In this document: positions 31,940-40,373 of the stretch, piece by piece | Layout: the number at the start of each line of letters is the position of its first letter | Position numbering within the stretch: the first letter of the stretch is position 1 | Origin: an uncultured bacterium | GTDB taxonomy: Bacteria; Verrucomicrobiota; Lentisphaeria; Victivallales; UBA1829 | Length of the DNA: 64,000 bases | Assembly (NCBI GenBank): GCA_902778895.1 | Contig: CACYZF010000002.1 | Location: forward strand, 1 to 64,000 | Direction of reading: 5' to 3' | The notes under the pieces: generated by a model | The model's database searches: none | Seen by the model: only the letters and a program-made list of their open reading frames with translations | What the model was told of the DNA's origin: nothing | Position numbers and translations under genes: made by a program

Positions 31940-32821
31940 TCACGCCTCCTCGACCGTGAGCCGGTCGGACAGGAATTCATGGAGCTTGCCCTGCACGAGT
32001 TTCCGCAGGGTCAGCTTGGAGTTCGGGCACGTCGCACAGACGCCGCGGAGCGTGACCTTCACGACGTCGCCGTCGAGGTCGATCAGCTCGATGCTGCCGC
32101 CGTCGCGTTCGAGCGCGGGCTTGATCTCCTTATCGATCACTTCCTGCACCTTCAGCGCCTTCTTCACGGGCGACAGGGCGTCGAAATCGACTGCCTGCGG
32201 CTTCTCGGCTTCGGCGGGCGCATGCGGCGTGTGGTTCATCTCGTCGAGGATCTGCTGGATCTGGTCGAGGCAGGTCCCGCACGCACCGCCGGCCTTGGTG
32301 TATTCGGTGACCTGGGCGACGGTGGTGAGGTGGTTCAGGCGGACGACCTTGCGGATCTTCGCGTCGGTCACGCCGAAGCACTTGCAGACGATGCGGCCTT
32401 CGTGGTCGTCCGGATCGTCGTTCTTCACTTCGGGGAGCGAGAGGCCGTGCTTCTTCGCGTATTCGCCGAGGGCGGCCTGAAGCGCCTCCATGCCCATTAC
32501 GGAGCAGTGCATCTTCTCTTCGGGAAGTTCGCCGAGACGGTCCACGATGTCGCGGTTGGTCACGCGCGCGGCCTCCTCGACGGTCATGCCGATCACGATC
32601 TCGGTCAGGATGGACGAGCTGGCGATGGCGCTGGCGCAGCCGAAGGTCTTGAACTTGGCGTCCAGGATCCTGTGCGTCTTCTCGTCGATCTTGAGGAATA
32701 TTCTGAGGGCGTCGCCGCAGGTCATGTTGCCGACCTCGGCCTCCGCGTCGGCGTCGGCGATCTCGCCCACGTTCCGCGGGTTCAGGAAATAATCCATGAC
32801 TTTGTTGTTATAATCCCACAT
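31940..32821 (-). CDS. nifU: Fe-S cluster assembly scaffold NifU (three-domain)
   Basis: 293 residues in three domains: an IscU-like part with cluster ligands in NMTCGDALR, FGCASAIASSS and MHCSVMGMEAL; a central 2Fe-2S BFD-like part with IVCKCFGVTD and GGACGTCLDQI; and a C-terminal Nfu domain with GGSIELIDLDGD and GVCATCPNSKLTL. This full NifU layout is used for nitrogenase but also as the general Fe-S system in many anaerobes. With no nitrogenase genes here and several Fe-S enzymes in the window (nifJ, AKRs, Isf-like, NapH-like), general Fe-S assembly is the likely role. AAGGAGAG precedes the ATG. Confidence 0.95.
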   Translation of the reverse strand: MWDYNNKVMDYFLNPRNVGEIADADAEAEVGNMTCGDALRIFLKIDEKTHRILDAKFKTFGCASAIASSSILTEIVIGMTVEEAARVTNRDIVDRLGELPEEKMHCSVMGMEALQAALGEYAKKHGLSLPEVKNDDPDDHEGRIVCKCFGVTDAKIRKVVRLNHLTTVAQVTEYTKAGGACGTCLDQIQQILDEMNHTPHAPAEAEKPQAVDFDALSPVKKALKVQEVIDKEIKPALERDGGSIELIDLDGDVVKVTLRGVCATCPNSKLTLRKLVQGKLHEFLSDRLTVEEA

Positions 32822-32914
32822 CGGTACTCTCCTTATCGTTAAGCGGTCCGGCTGAAAACCTGATTGACAGCGGTTTCCGCGTTTTGTTCCCTGGGGTTCG
32901 TTCTTTCCGGCGCG

Positions 32915-33883
32915 TCAGCGGAGGCCGACGGCCTTGCGGACCTCGTCCATCGTGGCATGGGCAAGTTCGGAGGCGCGTTCGGCACCGCGTTTCAGGACGG
33001 CGTCGACGTAGCCCGGATCGGCGAGCAGCTCCTCGCGGCGCTTGCGCATCGGCGCGAAGAAATCCATGTACGCGTCGAACAGCGCAAGCTTGGCGTGACC
33101 GTAGCCGTAGTTTCCGGCGCGGTAACGCTCGGCCATCTCCGCCTGCTGTTCGGGCGTGGCGAAGAGCTTGTACAGCGCGAAGATCGTGCAGGTGTCCGGG
33201 TCCTTCGGCTCCTCGAGCCCCTTGGAATCGGTCTGGATGCTCATGATCTTCTTCTTGATCGCCTTCGGTTCGCCGAAGATCTCGATGGTGTTGTTGTAGC
33301 TCTTGGACATCTTCTGTCCGTCCGTGCCGGGCACTACGGCCACTTCGCCGCTGATGTACGGTTCCGGGATGGTCAGGACGTCGCCGTACTGCTGGTTGAA
33401 CCGGATCGCGATGTCGCGCGTCATTTCGAGGTGCTGTTTCTGGTCCTTGCCGACCGGGACGAGGTTCGCATGGTACAGCAGGATGTCGGCGGCCATGAGC
33501 ACGGGATACGAGAACAGTCCATTGTTGGGGGCGAACCCCTTCGCGATCTTATCCTTGTAGCTGTGGGCGCGTTCGAGCAGGCCGACGCCGGTCTGGCAGT
33601 TCAGGATCCACATCAGCTCGCACACCACGTTCACGTCCGACTGGCGGAAGAAGATGACCTTCTCCGGGTCGAGGCCGCACGCCAGGAAGTCGACCGCCAC
33701 GCCGCGGACGCGTTCGCGCAGTTCTTCCGGCTTCGGCTGGACGGTCAGCGAATGCAGGTCGGCGATGAAGACGACCGCGTCGTCGCATTCCTCCTGAAGG
33801 CGCACGGTCGAGCGGATCGCCCCGAAATAATTCCCGATGTGAAGGACGCCTGACGGCTGGATCCCGGTCAAAACTCGTTTCAT
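32915..33883 (-). CDS. trpS: Tryptophan-tRNA ligase
   Basis: 322 residues from the ATG at 33883 (MKRVLTGIQPSGVLHIGNYF); an 11-residue upstream extension is not conserved. The class I HIGH motif is HIGN and the KMSKS loop is GQKMSKSYNNTIEIF. SYKDKIAKG and DILLYHANLVPVGKDQKQHL also match bacterial TrpRS. It charges tRNA-Trp in the cytosol. It lies 41 bases downstream of a zinc-ribbon coiled-coil gene, and 94 bases before nifU. Confidence 0.95.
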   Translation of the reverse strand: MKRVLTGIQPSGVLHIGNYFGAIRSTVRLQEECDDAVVFIADLHSLTVQPKPEELRERVRGVAVDFLACGLDPEKVIFFRQSDVNVVCELMWILNCQTGVGLLERAHSYKDKIAKGFAPNNGLFSYPVLMAADILLYHANLVPVGKDQKQHLEMTRDIAIRFNQQYGDVLTIPEPYISGEVAVVPGTDGQKMSKSYNNTIEIFGEPKAIKKKIMSIQTDSKGLEEPKDPDTCTIFALYKLFATPEQQAEMAERYRAGNYGYGHAKLALFDAYMDFFAPMRKRREELLADPGYVDAVLKRGAERASELAHATMDEVRKAVGLR

Positions 33884-33923
33884 GTTCGTTGTCTTTCTTT
33901 CTGTGCCTTCCGGCACGATATGG

Positions 33924-34964
33924 TCATAAGCCGCCGCCGGAAGATTCGGTTTCCGGCGAGGATTGGGGTTCGGCGTTTAAGGTGTCCTCGGATGGAGCGG
34001 AGACGGCCTCCGTGCGGGCGGGGGCTGCCATATATGTACATTCCGGGAGTCTCTTCAACCTAGTGCGGACGCGCCGCAATTCGGACTCCTTCACGAAAAG
34101 GAGCACGATCAGGACCGCCGCGAGTACGATGAGGCCGATCAGGATTCGTTTCTGGATGCGCACGGTGCGCGTCAGCCGGTTGTTCGTCCGGAGCAGCTTC
34201 GCGCTGTACGGGATGGAGACGGACGACGTGGTGGCGTCGTCTATGGGCTGTTCTCCGGTCATGGATGCGTCCAGTTCACGCTTGAGCTTCTCCAGCTCGG
34301 CGCGCATTTTGTTCATCGCCTCGGTTTTCCTGTCGATCTCGGCGGCACGGGCGTCAAGGGAAGCCTTGCGCGCGGCCATTTCCTTCTCCATGCCGGCCTT
34401 CTGCGCGTCCAGCTGGCTTTTCTGCTTCAGATAGGCGGCGCGTTCCTCGTCGGTCTTTTCGATCCCGGACCGCAGGAACTCCTTTTCGGCGATGATCTCG
34501 TCGAGCTTCTTGTTCAGGTATTTTTCGCGGGTGTCGAGTTCGGCGGCGCGTTCATCGAGCGAAGCCTTGCGGCTGGCGAGCTCCGCCTGGATCCGGGCGT
34601 ACTCGTCGTCCTCGTCGTACACGTCGAGCGGGGACAGCACGTCATCGTCGTCGGGGGCCTCCACGTTCAAGGTCGAACCGGTGGCGGTTCGGGTGCGTTC
34701 CGGTCCGTCACGCCGGGCGTCCGGCGTCGCGATCCTGCTTGCGTCGGTGGCGGCGAGCACGGAGGCGAAATCTCCGAACCCGACGTTCACGGTCTTCGCG
34801 ATCTTCAGGTGCGTGGCGGTCGCCGTATCGGTGGGGGACGGCTGCCCGTCGGCGGGGACCGCGGGCGTTCCTTTCCGCATGACCCATCCGCAGTTCGGGC
34901 AAAGGTATTCTCCCCCGCCTTCCGGCAGGGAATCCACGAGAAATCCGCATTGTTCGCATTTCAT
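33924..34964 (-). CDS. Zinc-ribbon, coiled-coil, membrane-anchored protein
   Basis: 346 residues. An N-terminal zinc ribbon (CEQCGF, then CPNCGW) is followed by a Pro/Thr-rich linker to about 115, a long charged coiled coil (about 120-240: RIQAELASRKASLDERAAEL, then KEFLRSGIEKTDEERAAYLK) with heptads and repeated KASLDxRAAELD blocks, then one membrane helix (ILIGLIVLAAVLIVLLFVKE, about 275-294) and a short C-terminus ending in SSGGGL. The order zinc ribbon-linker-coil-TM suggests the soluble part is cytosolic with the C-terminus outside. No function is known. It starts between ileS and trpS on the same strand. Confidence 0.75.
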   Translation of the reverse strand: MKCEQCGFLVDSLPEGGGEYLCPNCGWVMRKGTPAVPADGQPSPTDTATATHLKIAKTVNVGFGDFASVLAATDASRIATPDARRDGPERTRTATGSTLNVEAPDDDDVLSPLDVYDEDDEYARIQAELASRKASLDERAAELDTREKYLNKKLDEIIAEKEFLRSGIEKTDEERAAYLKQKSQLDAQKAGMEKEMAARKASLDARAAEIDRKTEAMNKMRAELEKLKRELDASMTGEQPIDDATTSSVSIPYSAKLLRTNNRLTRTVRIQKRILIGLIVLAAVLIVLLFVKESELRRVRTRLKRLPECTYMAAPARTEAVSAPSEDTLNAEPQSSPETESSGGGL

Positions 34965-34994
34965 GGCAGATACCTCCGCAAACGGAGCCGGACG

Positions 34995-37900
34995 TCAGGC
35001 TTTCCGGACTTCGACTCCGCAGGGTTTGCCGTTCAGGTCGCCGTCGAGGGCTTCGCTGCCGGCGGGGATGAATTCAAGATTCGAGGCGAGCGTTTCCGCG
35101 CAGATGTGTTCGCGGCCGGACTCAAGCGCATCAAGCAGGTCCTGTGCGGCGGTCACACGCGCATTGATACGGTCGGATACCTGCAGATTCATCTCCTTGC
35201 GGAGATTCTGGATGCGGCTCACGAGCTCGCGGGCGTAGCCCTCGGCGAGGAGTTCGTCGTTCAGCTCGGTGTCGAGCGCGATCGTGAGGGACGCATCCGC
35301 CGCCACGCAGAATCCGGGGCGTTCAGTGCGGTTGACCACGATGTCGGCCGCGCCGAGCAGACAGGTCGTGCCGTCCTCCAGCTTCAGTTCGTACGGCGTG
35401 CCGGCCATGATGGAGGAGATCACGTGCGAAGGAAGCTTGGCGATTTCGGCGGCGAACGCCTTCATCTTCGGGCCGAGACGGGAACCGAGGCTCTTGAAAT
35501 TCGCCTTGGCGGAGAGATGCACCAGAGATTCCTCGTCGCCGAAGATCTCGACCTTCTTCACGTTCAGCTCGTCCGCGATCACGCTTTCGCTCAGTGCGAG
35601 CAGTTCGCGCACCTCGGGGTCGATGGACACCAGCACGGCGCGCGCCAGCGGCTGGCGCACCTTCAGCGAGCGCTGCGTGCGGAGGAAACGGCCGAGGGAG
35701 ACGGCCTTCTGCGCGAGGGCGTTCTGGCGTTCCAGCTTCTCGTCGCGGCGGAAGAGTTCCGGCTCGGGGAAGTCGCAGAGGTGGACGGATTCCGGCATAT
35801 TTTCGGTACGGAGCGAACGGTAGATCTCCTCCGTGATGAACGGGATGAACGGCGCAGCGGCCTTCGCAAAGGTCACCAGCACGTAATAAAGCGTGGCGTA
35901 CGCCTCGGCTTTGTCCCTGTCGTCCTGGCTCTTCCAGAAACGGCGGCGGCTGAGGCGGATGTACCAGTTCGTGAGGTCCTCCACGAACGCTTCGAAGCGG
36001 TTCGCGGCGGGCTGGAGCTGGTACTGGTCCATGTTCGTGCGGATCTCCTGCACCATGTCGGCGAGGCTGGAGAGGATCCAGCGGTCGAGCGGGTTCGAGG
36101 GATTCTCCGGCGCGGCGAGCGGACCGGGCGCGGGCTTCCAGTTGTCGACGTTCGCGTAGGTCATGAAGAACGAGAAGGAGTTCCAGATCGGCAGGATCAC
36201 GCTGCGCATGGCCTCCTTCACGGCGGCCTCGGAGAACTTCAGGTCCTCGGCGCGGACGACCTGCGAACCGAGCAGGACCAGGCGGAGCGCGTCGGCACCG
36301 TAGGTGTTCACGATGTGCATCGGGTCGGGATAATTGCGCAGGCGCTTGGACATCTTCTGTCCGTCCTCGGCGAGGACCATGCCGTTCACCACCACATGCA
36401 TCGCGGGCGGCTTGTCGAACAGCGCGCTGGCGAGGACCGTGAGCGTGTAGAACCAGCCGCGGGTCTGGTCCTGCCCCTCGGCGATGAAGTCGGCGGGGAA
36501 GCCTTCCTCGAAGTGTTCCTTGTCCTCGAACGGATAGTGTTTCTGCGCGTAGGGCATGGAGCCGCTTTCGAACCAGCAGTCGAGCACTTCCGGCACGCGG
36601 CGGAGCACGGTGCCCTTTTCGGTCGTGATCGTCATCTCGTCCACGAAATGCTTGTGGATATCGGTGACCTTCTTGCCGGTCAGCTTTTCGAGTTCGGCCA
36701 CGGAGCCGACGCAGACGGTCTCGCCGGTCTCGGCGTTGCGCCAGATCGGCAGCGGGCAGCCCCAGTAACGGTTGCGGCTGATCGCCCAGTCACGGGCGTT
36801 TTCAAGCCACTTGCCGAAGCGTCCGGTCTTGATGTGAGCGGGGACCCAGGTCATCTGCGAATTCGCGCGGAGCATTTTCTCCTTGATCGGGTCGATCTTC
36901 ACGAACCAGGTGGAGACGGCGCGGTAGATGAGCGGGGAATCGTCGCGCCAGCAGTGGGGATAGCTGTGCTTGATCGTGCCGCGGTGGACGAGCTTGCCCT
37001 CGGCTTTCAGGCGCGCGATGACCTCGGCGTCGACGTCCTTCACATAACGTCCGGCGTAGTCCGGCACGTCCTTCGTGAACTTGCATTCGGCGTCGATCGG
37101 GCAGACGCCCGGCACGCCGTTCGCGGCGCCCGCGGCGGCGTCGTCTTCGCCGAAGCCCGGGGCCGTGTGCACGACGCCCGTGCCGTCCTCGGTGCTGACG
37201 TAGTCGGCAGTGATGATGCGGAACGCGCCTTCGGCTTCCTTGTCCGCGAAGTACGGGAAGAGCGGGATATAGTGGAGACCGGCGAGGTCACGGCCCTTAT
37301 AGCGCGCCACGATCTCCGGCATCTGGTCCGGCTTGTAGTAGGCGTGCAGGCGGGATTCGGCAAGGATGAACGTGTCGTCGCCGTCCTTCACCTTCACGTA
37401 GTCGATGTCCGGACCGACGGCGAGCGCCATATTCGAGGGAAGCGTCCACGGCGTGGTCGTCCACGCCAGCACGCTCGTGTCCGGATCGTCCTTCAGGCGG
37501 AACCGGATGGTGATGGCCGGGTCGGTCACTTCCTTGTAGCCCTGGTTGGCCTCGAAGTTGGAGAGCGGCGTGGAGCAGCGGGCGCAGTACGGCAGGATCT
37601 TGTAGCCCTCGTAGATCAGGCCCTTGTCCCACAGCTGGCGGAACACCCACCAGATGGACTCCATGTACTTCATGTCCATCGTGCGGTAGCCGTTGCGGAA
37701 ATCGACCCAGCGGCCCATGCGCTTCACGATAGTCTCCCATTCGCTGGTGTAGCGCAGCACGATGCCGCGGCATGCCTCGTTGAACTTGCCGATGCCGTAG
37801 TCCTCGATCTCCTTCTTGCCGGAGAGCTTCAGCTGCTTCTCCATCTCGTACTCGACGGGAAGGCCGTGGCAGTCCCAGCCGAACGTGCGTTCGCAATACT

Positions 37901-38129
37901 TGCCGCGCATGGTCTGGTAACGCGGGATCACGTCCTTGATCGTGCCGGCGAGGATGTGGCCGTAGTGCGGCAGGCCGGTGGCGAACGGAGGGCCGTCGTA
38001 GAACAGGAACTCGGGATTGCCCTTCCGGTTCTGAACGGACTTTTCAAAAATGCCGTTCTGTTCCCAGAATGCAAGATTGGCTTCTTCGATGGAGGGGAAC
38101 TCTGTGCTCCCCGAAACTGCTTTGAACAT
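34995..38129 (-). CDS. ileS: Isoleucine-tRNA ligase, eukaryote-like type
   Basis: 1044 residues. The HIGH-type motif is LPHYGHILAGTIKDVIPRYQ and is followed by GWDCHGLPVEYEMEKQL; the KMSKS motif is DGQKMSKRLRNYPDP. These words match the long, eukaryote-like IleRS2 group, which is usually insensitive to mupirocin, rather than the HIGH-N-K type of IleRS1 (family knowledge). The editing domain lies at about 185-395 (TTPWTLPSNMALAV, GTGVVHTAPGFGEDDAAA). The C-terminal about 300 residues contain the anticodon-binding part; no final zinc finger is seen. No T-box leader was found upstream. Confidence 0.95.
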   Translation of the reverse strand: MFKAVSGSTEFPSIEEANLAFWEQNGIFEKSVQNRKGNPEFLFYDGPPFATGLPHYGHILAGTIKDVIPRYQTMRGKYCERTFGWDCHGLPVEYEMEKQLKLSGKKEIEDYGIGKFNEACRGIVLRYTSEWETIVKRMGRWVDFRNGYRTMDMKYMESIWWVFRQLWDKGLIYEGYKILPYCARCSTPLSNFEANQGYKEVTDPAITIRFRLKDDPDTSVLAWTTTPWTLPSNMALAVGPDIDYVKVKDGDDTFILAESRLHAYYKPDQMPEIVARYKGRDLAGLHYIPLFPYFADKEAEGAFRIITADYVSTEDGTGVVHTAPGFGEDDAAAGAANGVPGVCPIDAECKFTKDVPDYAGRYVKDVDAEVIARLKAEGKLVHRGTIKHSYPHCWRDDSPLIYRAVSTWFVKIDPIKEKMLRANSQMTWVPAHIKTGRFGKWLENARDWAISRNRYWGCPLPIWRNAETGETVCVGSVAELEKLTGKKVTDIHKHFVDEMTITTEKGTVLRRVPEVLDCWFESGSMPYAQKHYPFEDKEHFEEGFPADFIAEGQDQTRGWFYTLTVLASALFDKPPAMHVVVNGMVLAEDGQKMSKRLRNYPDPMHIVNTYGADALRLVLLGSQVVRAEDLKFSEAAVKEAMRSVILPIWNSFSFFMTYANVDNWKPAPGPLAAPENPSNPLDRWILSSLADMVQEIRTNMDQYQLQPAANRFEAFVEDLTNWYIRLSRRRFWKSQDDRDKAEAYATLYYVLVTFAKAAAPFIPFITEEIYRSLRTENMPESVHLCDFPEPELFRRDEKLERQNALAQKAVSLGRFLRTQRSLKVRQPLARAVLVSIDPEVRELLALSESVIADELNVKKVEIFGDEESLVHLSAKANFKSLGSRLGPKMKAFAAEIAKLPSHVISSIMAGTPYELKLEDGTTCLLGAADIVVNRTERPGFCVAADASLTIALDTELNDELLAEGYARELVSRIQNLRKEMNLQVSDRINARVTAAQDLLDALESGREHICAETLASNLEFIPAGSEALDGDLNGKPCGVEVRKA

Positions 38130-38186
38130 GATTCAAAACCTCGTGTATGGGAAAGTGAATGTTAAAATCAGGGGGAATGAGGGAAA

Positions 38187-38762
38187 TCAGAGGCGTTCGA
38201 CGCGGGCCATCTTCGCATACGGCATGCGGAGCACGCGCGGCGTCTCGCCTTCGTTGGATTCGAGTTCGAACACGGCCAGCGTGTCCTGGGCTTCGAGAAT
38301 CTTCGCGATCATGAGCGCGGTGCCGTCGGCCAGCTCCAGGCGGAACTGCGCCTTGATGCTGGACGCGTCGGAGGAGCCTTTGAGCTTCACGAAATTGTCC
38401 TTGTTCGGCGTGGAGTCGATGCGGCGGCGTTCGGCCTCGATCTGGTCGCGTTCCGCCTCGATGCGTTTGGCTTCGCGTTTCGCCGCGGCAATGGCACGCG
38501 CGCAGATGATGAGCTTGCGGATGAGGAGAATGAGCGGATAGACGACCGGCAGGATCAGGCCGATCCAGAAATGCTTTTTTCCGTTCATCCCGGTCGAGTT
38601 TGCGAATTCGTAGGAGGCGAATCCGGACAGCAGCCAGACGAGGATGAACAGGAACAGGTTAATGCCCCAGCCGCGCTGCGCGTTCGCGATGTCGATAAAA
38701 CTGCCCGAACCGGAGGCAAACTGCGAAAACAGCTCTTTGACGAATTCAAGAATTCCGCTCAT
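38187..38762 (-). CDS. Hypothetical membrane protein
   Basis: 191 residues. Two hydrophobic helices, about 30-52 (INLFLFILVWLLSGFASYEF) and 67-87 (FWIGLILPVVYPLILLIRKL), are followed by a charged helical stretch (AAAKREAKRIEAERDQIEAE) and a beta-rich C-terminal segment (DNFVKLKGSSDASSIKAQFR to YAKMARVERL). The family is not recognised. It precedes ileS by 57 bases and may be cotranscribed. Its own promoter is predicted at 38819-38846. Confidence 0.7.
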   Translation of the reverse strand: MSGILEFVKELFSQFASGSGSFIDIANAQRGWGINLFLFILVWLLSGFASYEFANSTGMNGKKHFWIGLILPVVYPLILLIRKLIICARAIAAAKREAKRIEAERDQIEAERRRIDSTPNKDNFVKLKGSSDASSIKAQFRLELADGTALMIAKILEAQDTLAVFELESNEGETPRVLRMPYAKMARVERL

Positions 38763-38818
38763 ATTTTGTTCCCTTGGATTTAGTATAGTGAAACCAGTAT
38801 ATTTTAATACAAGATATT

Positions 38819-38846
38819 AATATAGCACCGTTCTGCAATTCTTCAA
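38819..38846 (-). promoter_or_regulatory. Predicted promoter upstream of the hypothetical gene and ileS
   Basis: On the minus strand TTGAAG (38846-38841) and TATATT (38824-38819) are 16 bases apart, 57 bases before the ATG at 38762. A second possible -10 (TATACT) lies nearer the gene. Confidence 0.5.
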
Positions 38847-38963
38847 TATTAAAAGGCGCGGAAACCGTTTTTTTTCACTGCCGTTCGTGACCTTTTCCGG
38901 AAAAACCGCGCCTTGTGTCTCGCCCAAACCCGGCCGCAGATGTTCGCACCCCGTGCTCGCGCC

Positions 38964-39140
38964 GATTCCGCCCCGACTCTTTTTTTCCACGACCTCGCGC
39001 CTCGCGGTCATAGCGATTCTGCCCAGCTCTTTTTCCCCGCGTCCTCGCGGCTCGCGGTCAAGCAATCCGTCGAGCGCAGCGAGTTTTCCGAGGAGCGAAG
39101 CGACCCCCAGCGAAGCGGGGACGCAAAGCGTCCTTCTCTT
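38964..39140. repeat. Degenerate tandem and palindromic repeats (51-bp period)
   Basis: Two copies of about 51 bp start at 38964 and 39015: GATTC-GCCC-CTCTTTTTCC-CG-CCTCGCG-CTCGCGGTCA. They are followed by small palindromes: GAGCGCAGCGAG, GGAGCGAAGCGAC, CCCAGCGAAGCGGGG and GACGCAAAGCGTC. The 410-base gap between two minus-strand genes contains no gene I can support. The GCGAAGC-loop palindromes resemble the hairpin cores of the arrays at 8308 and 48429. Confidence 0.55.
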
Positions 39141-39174
39141 CGCCCAGCTCAAGGGGGGAACAGCAGCCTACCGG

Positions 39175-40110
39175 TCAGTAGGACTCCGGGACGAGCGCGA
39201 CGCGGAAACCGAGGATGAAGTCCCGGCAGTAGTCGGGATCGTCGCAACTCCGGTACGCGGGTCGGCAGAACCTGGCATCGAGGGTCCAGCAGCCGCCTCG
39301 TAACGCGCGATCCGAGCCACTTCGGTCGTTGCCACGCGTGAACTCCGCCGTCAACTTGCTGCTGTCGTCGTTCCAGTCGTCCAAACACCATTCATACACG
39401 TTCCCGCTCATGTCGTACAACCCAAGCTCGTTCGCTTTCTTCCGACCAACAGGATGCGTCTTGCAATGGTTGCTGTCCAGTTTGTCATAGTCCCATGACG
39501 AATCGTCCAGACGGAAGTCCCCGGAATTCTCGTAGTACCACGCCACATCATCGGCTTTGTCGCTTCCGCTGTATTTGCAGCCGCGACTTTTGTTTCCGCC
39601 CCGGGCAGCATACTCCCACTGCGTTTCCGTCGGCAGCGTGAACTTCCATCCCCTCGGGGCTTTTCCCGAGTCGTTCAGCTTCTCGCAGAACTCCATCGCG
39701 TCGTTCCACGACACCTTTTCCACAGGCAGATCGTCCCCCTTGAAATACGACGGATCCGTTCCCATCACCGCCTTCCACTGCGCCTGCGTCACCTCCGTCC
39801 GCCCGATGTAGAAATCCCGCGTCAGCGTCACCCGGTGCGACACCTCGTCGGAGCCGTTCTCTCCGTCCCGCGCGCTCATCTCGAACGAACCCGCTTCGAC
39901 CCGGACCATCTCCATGCTCACCCCGTCGGGCAGACTGATCGTCCTGTCCCCGCCGGAGAACCCGACGCCTTTCGCTTCCGTTTTCTTCGTGTCTTTCTCG
40001 TCCGCGCCGTCTATTACGCCGCAAGCCGTGAACACGAACGCGGTCAGGAGGATCGCGAGAGAAAACAAGAACAACTTGCGGGACATGCGGGCGGACGTCA
40101 TGGGGATCAT
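39175..40110 (-). CDS. SUMF1/formylglycine-generating-enzyme-like lipoprotein
   Basis: 311 residues. The signal peptide starts at MSRKLFLFSLAILLTAFVFT with lipobox FTAC, so the ATG at 40086 (residue 9) is an alternative start. The FGE-sulfatase fold is clear: GVSMEMVRVEAGSFEMS, RDFYIGRTEVTQAQWKAVMG, PVEKVSWNDAMEFCEKLN, PTETQWEYAARGGNK, YDMSGNVYEWCLDDW, RALRGGCWTLDARFCRPAYR and LGFRVAL. The active-site cysteines of true FGE cannot be confirmed by eye. Exported lipid-anchored SUMF1 proteins are many in PVC bacteria; a role as binding or modifying module is possible. It is a single gene. Confidence 0.85.
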   Translation of the reverse strand: MIPMTSARMSRKLFLFSLAILLTAFVFTACGVIDGADEKDTKKTEAKGVGFSGGDRTISLPDGVSMEMVRVEAGSFEMSARDGENGSDEVSHRVTLTRDFYIGRTEVTQAQWKAVMGTDPSYFKGDDLPVEKVSWNDAMEFCEKLNDSGKAPRGWKFTLPTETQWEYAARGGNKSRGCKYSGSDKADDVAWYYENSGDFRLDDSSWDYDKLDSNHCKTHPVGRKKANELGLYDMSGNVYEWCLDDWNDDSSKLTAEFTRGNDRSGSDRALRGGCWTLDARFCRPAYRSCDDPDYCRDFILGFRVALVPESY

Positions 40111-40290
40111 TCCTTTCCAACGTTTTTGAGAGACACGGGATTGCTGTTGTTTCCCATCGGTCTGATAATGAAGTTTTTCTGCGCTTTATTTAACATATTC
40201 CCGGGAAAGACCAATGCAAACAAATCTCTCAAAAAAACGGAAAAAAAACCGATGGGTCCGCAGCCATCTCTCCTGCCCTGCCAGGGGAAA

Positions 40291-40331
40291 CTCAAAAGGC
40301 CCGTCCGAACCGGAAAAAGTTCGGACGGGCC
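40291..40331 (-). terminator. Rho-independent terminator of nifJ
   Basis: GGCCCGTCCGAAC (40298-40310) and GTTCGGACGGGCC (40319-40331) make a perfect 13-bp stem with an 8-base loop, 43 bases after the nifJ stop. On the minus strand TTTTGAG follows. Confidence 0.88.
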
Positions 40332-40373
40332 GGATGTCGCGTTGAACGCGGGTTCCTGTTCAGAACCGGAGGC

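Noticed and set aside
38050..38160. T-box or other leader upstream of ileS
   Set aside because: No T-box sequence, specifier stem or terminator/antiterminator pair is visible in the short gap before ileS.
34809..38165. Long plus-strand open frame opposite ileS
   Set aside because: Antisense artefact; no domain signature in the translation.
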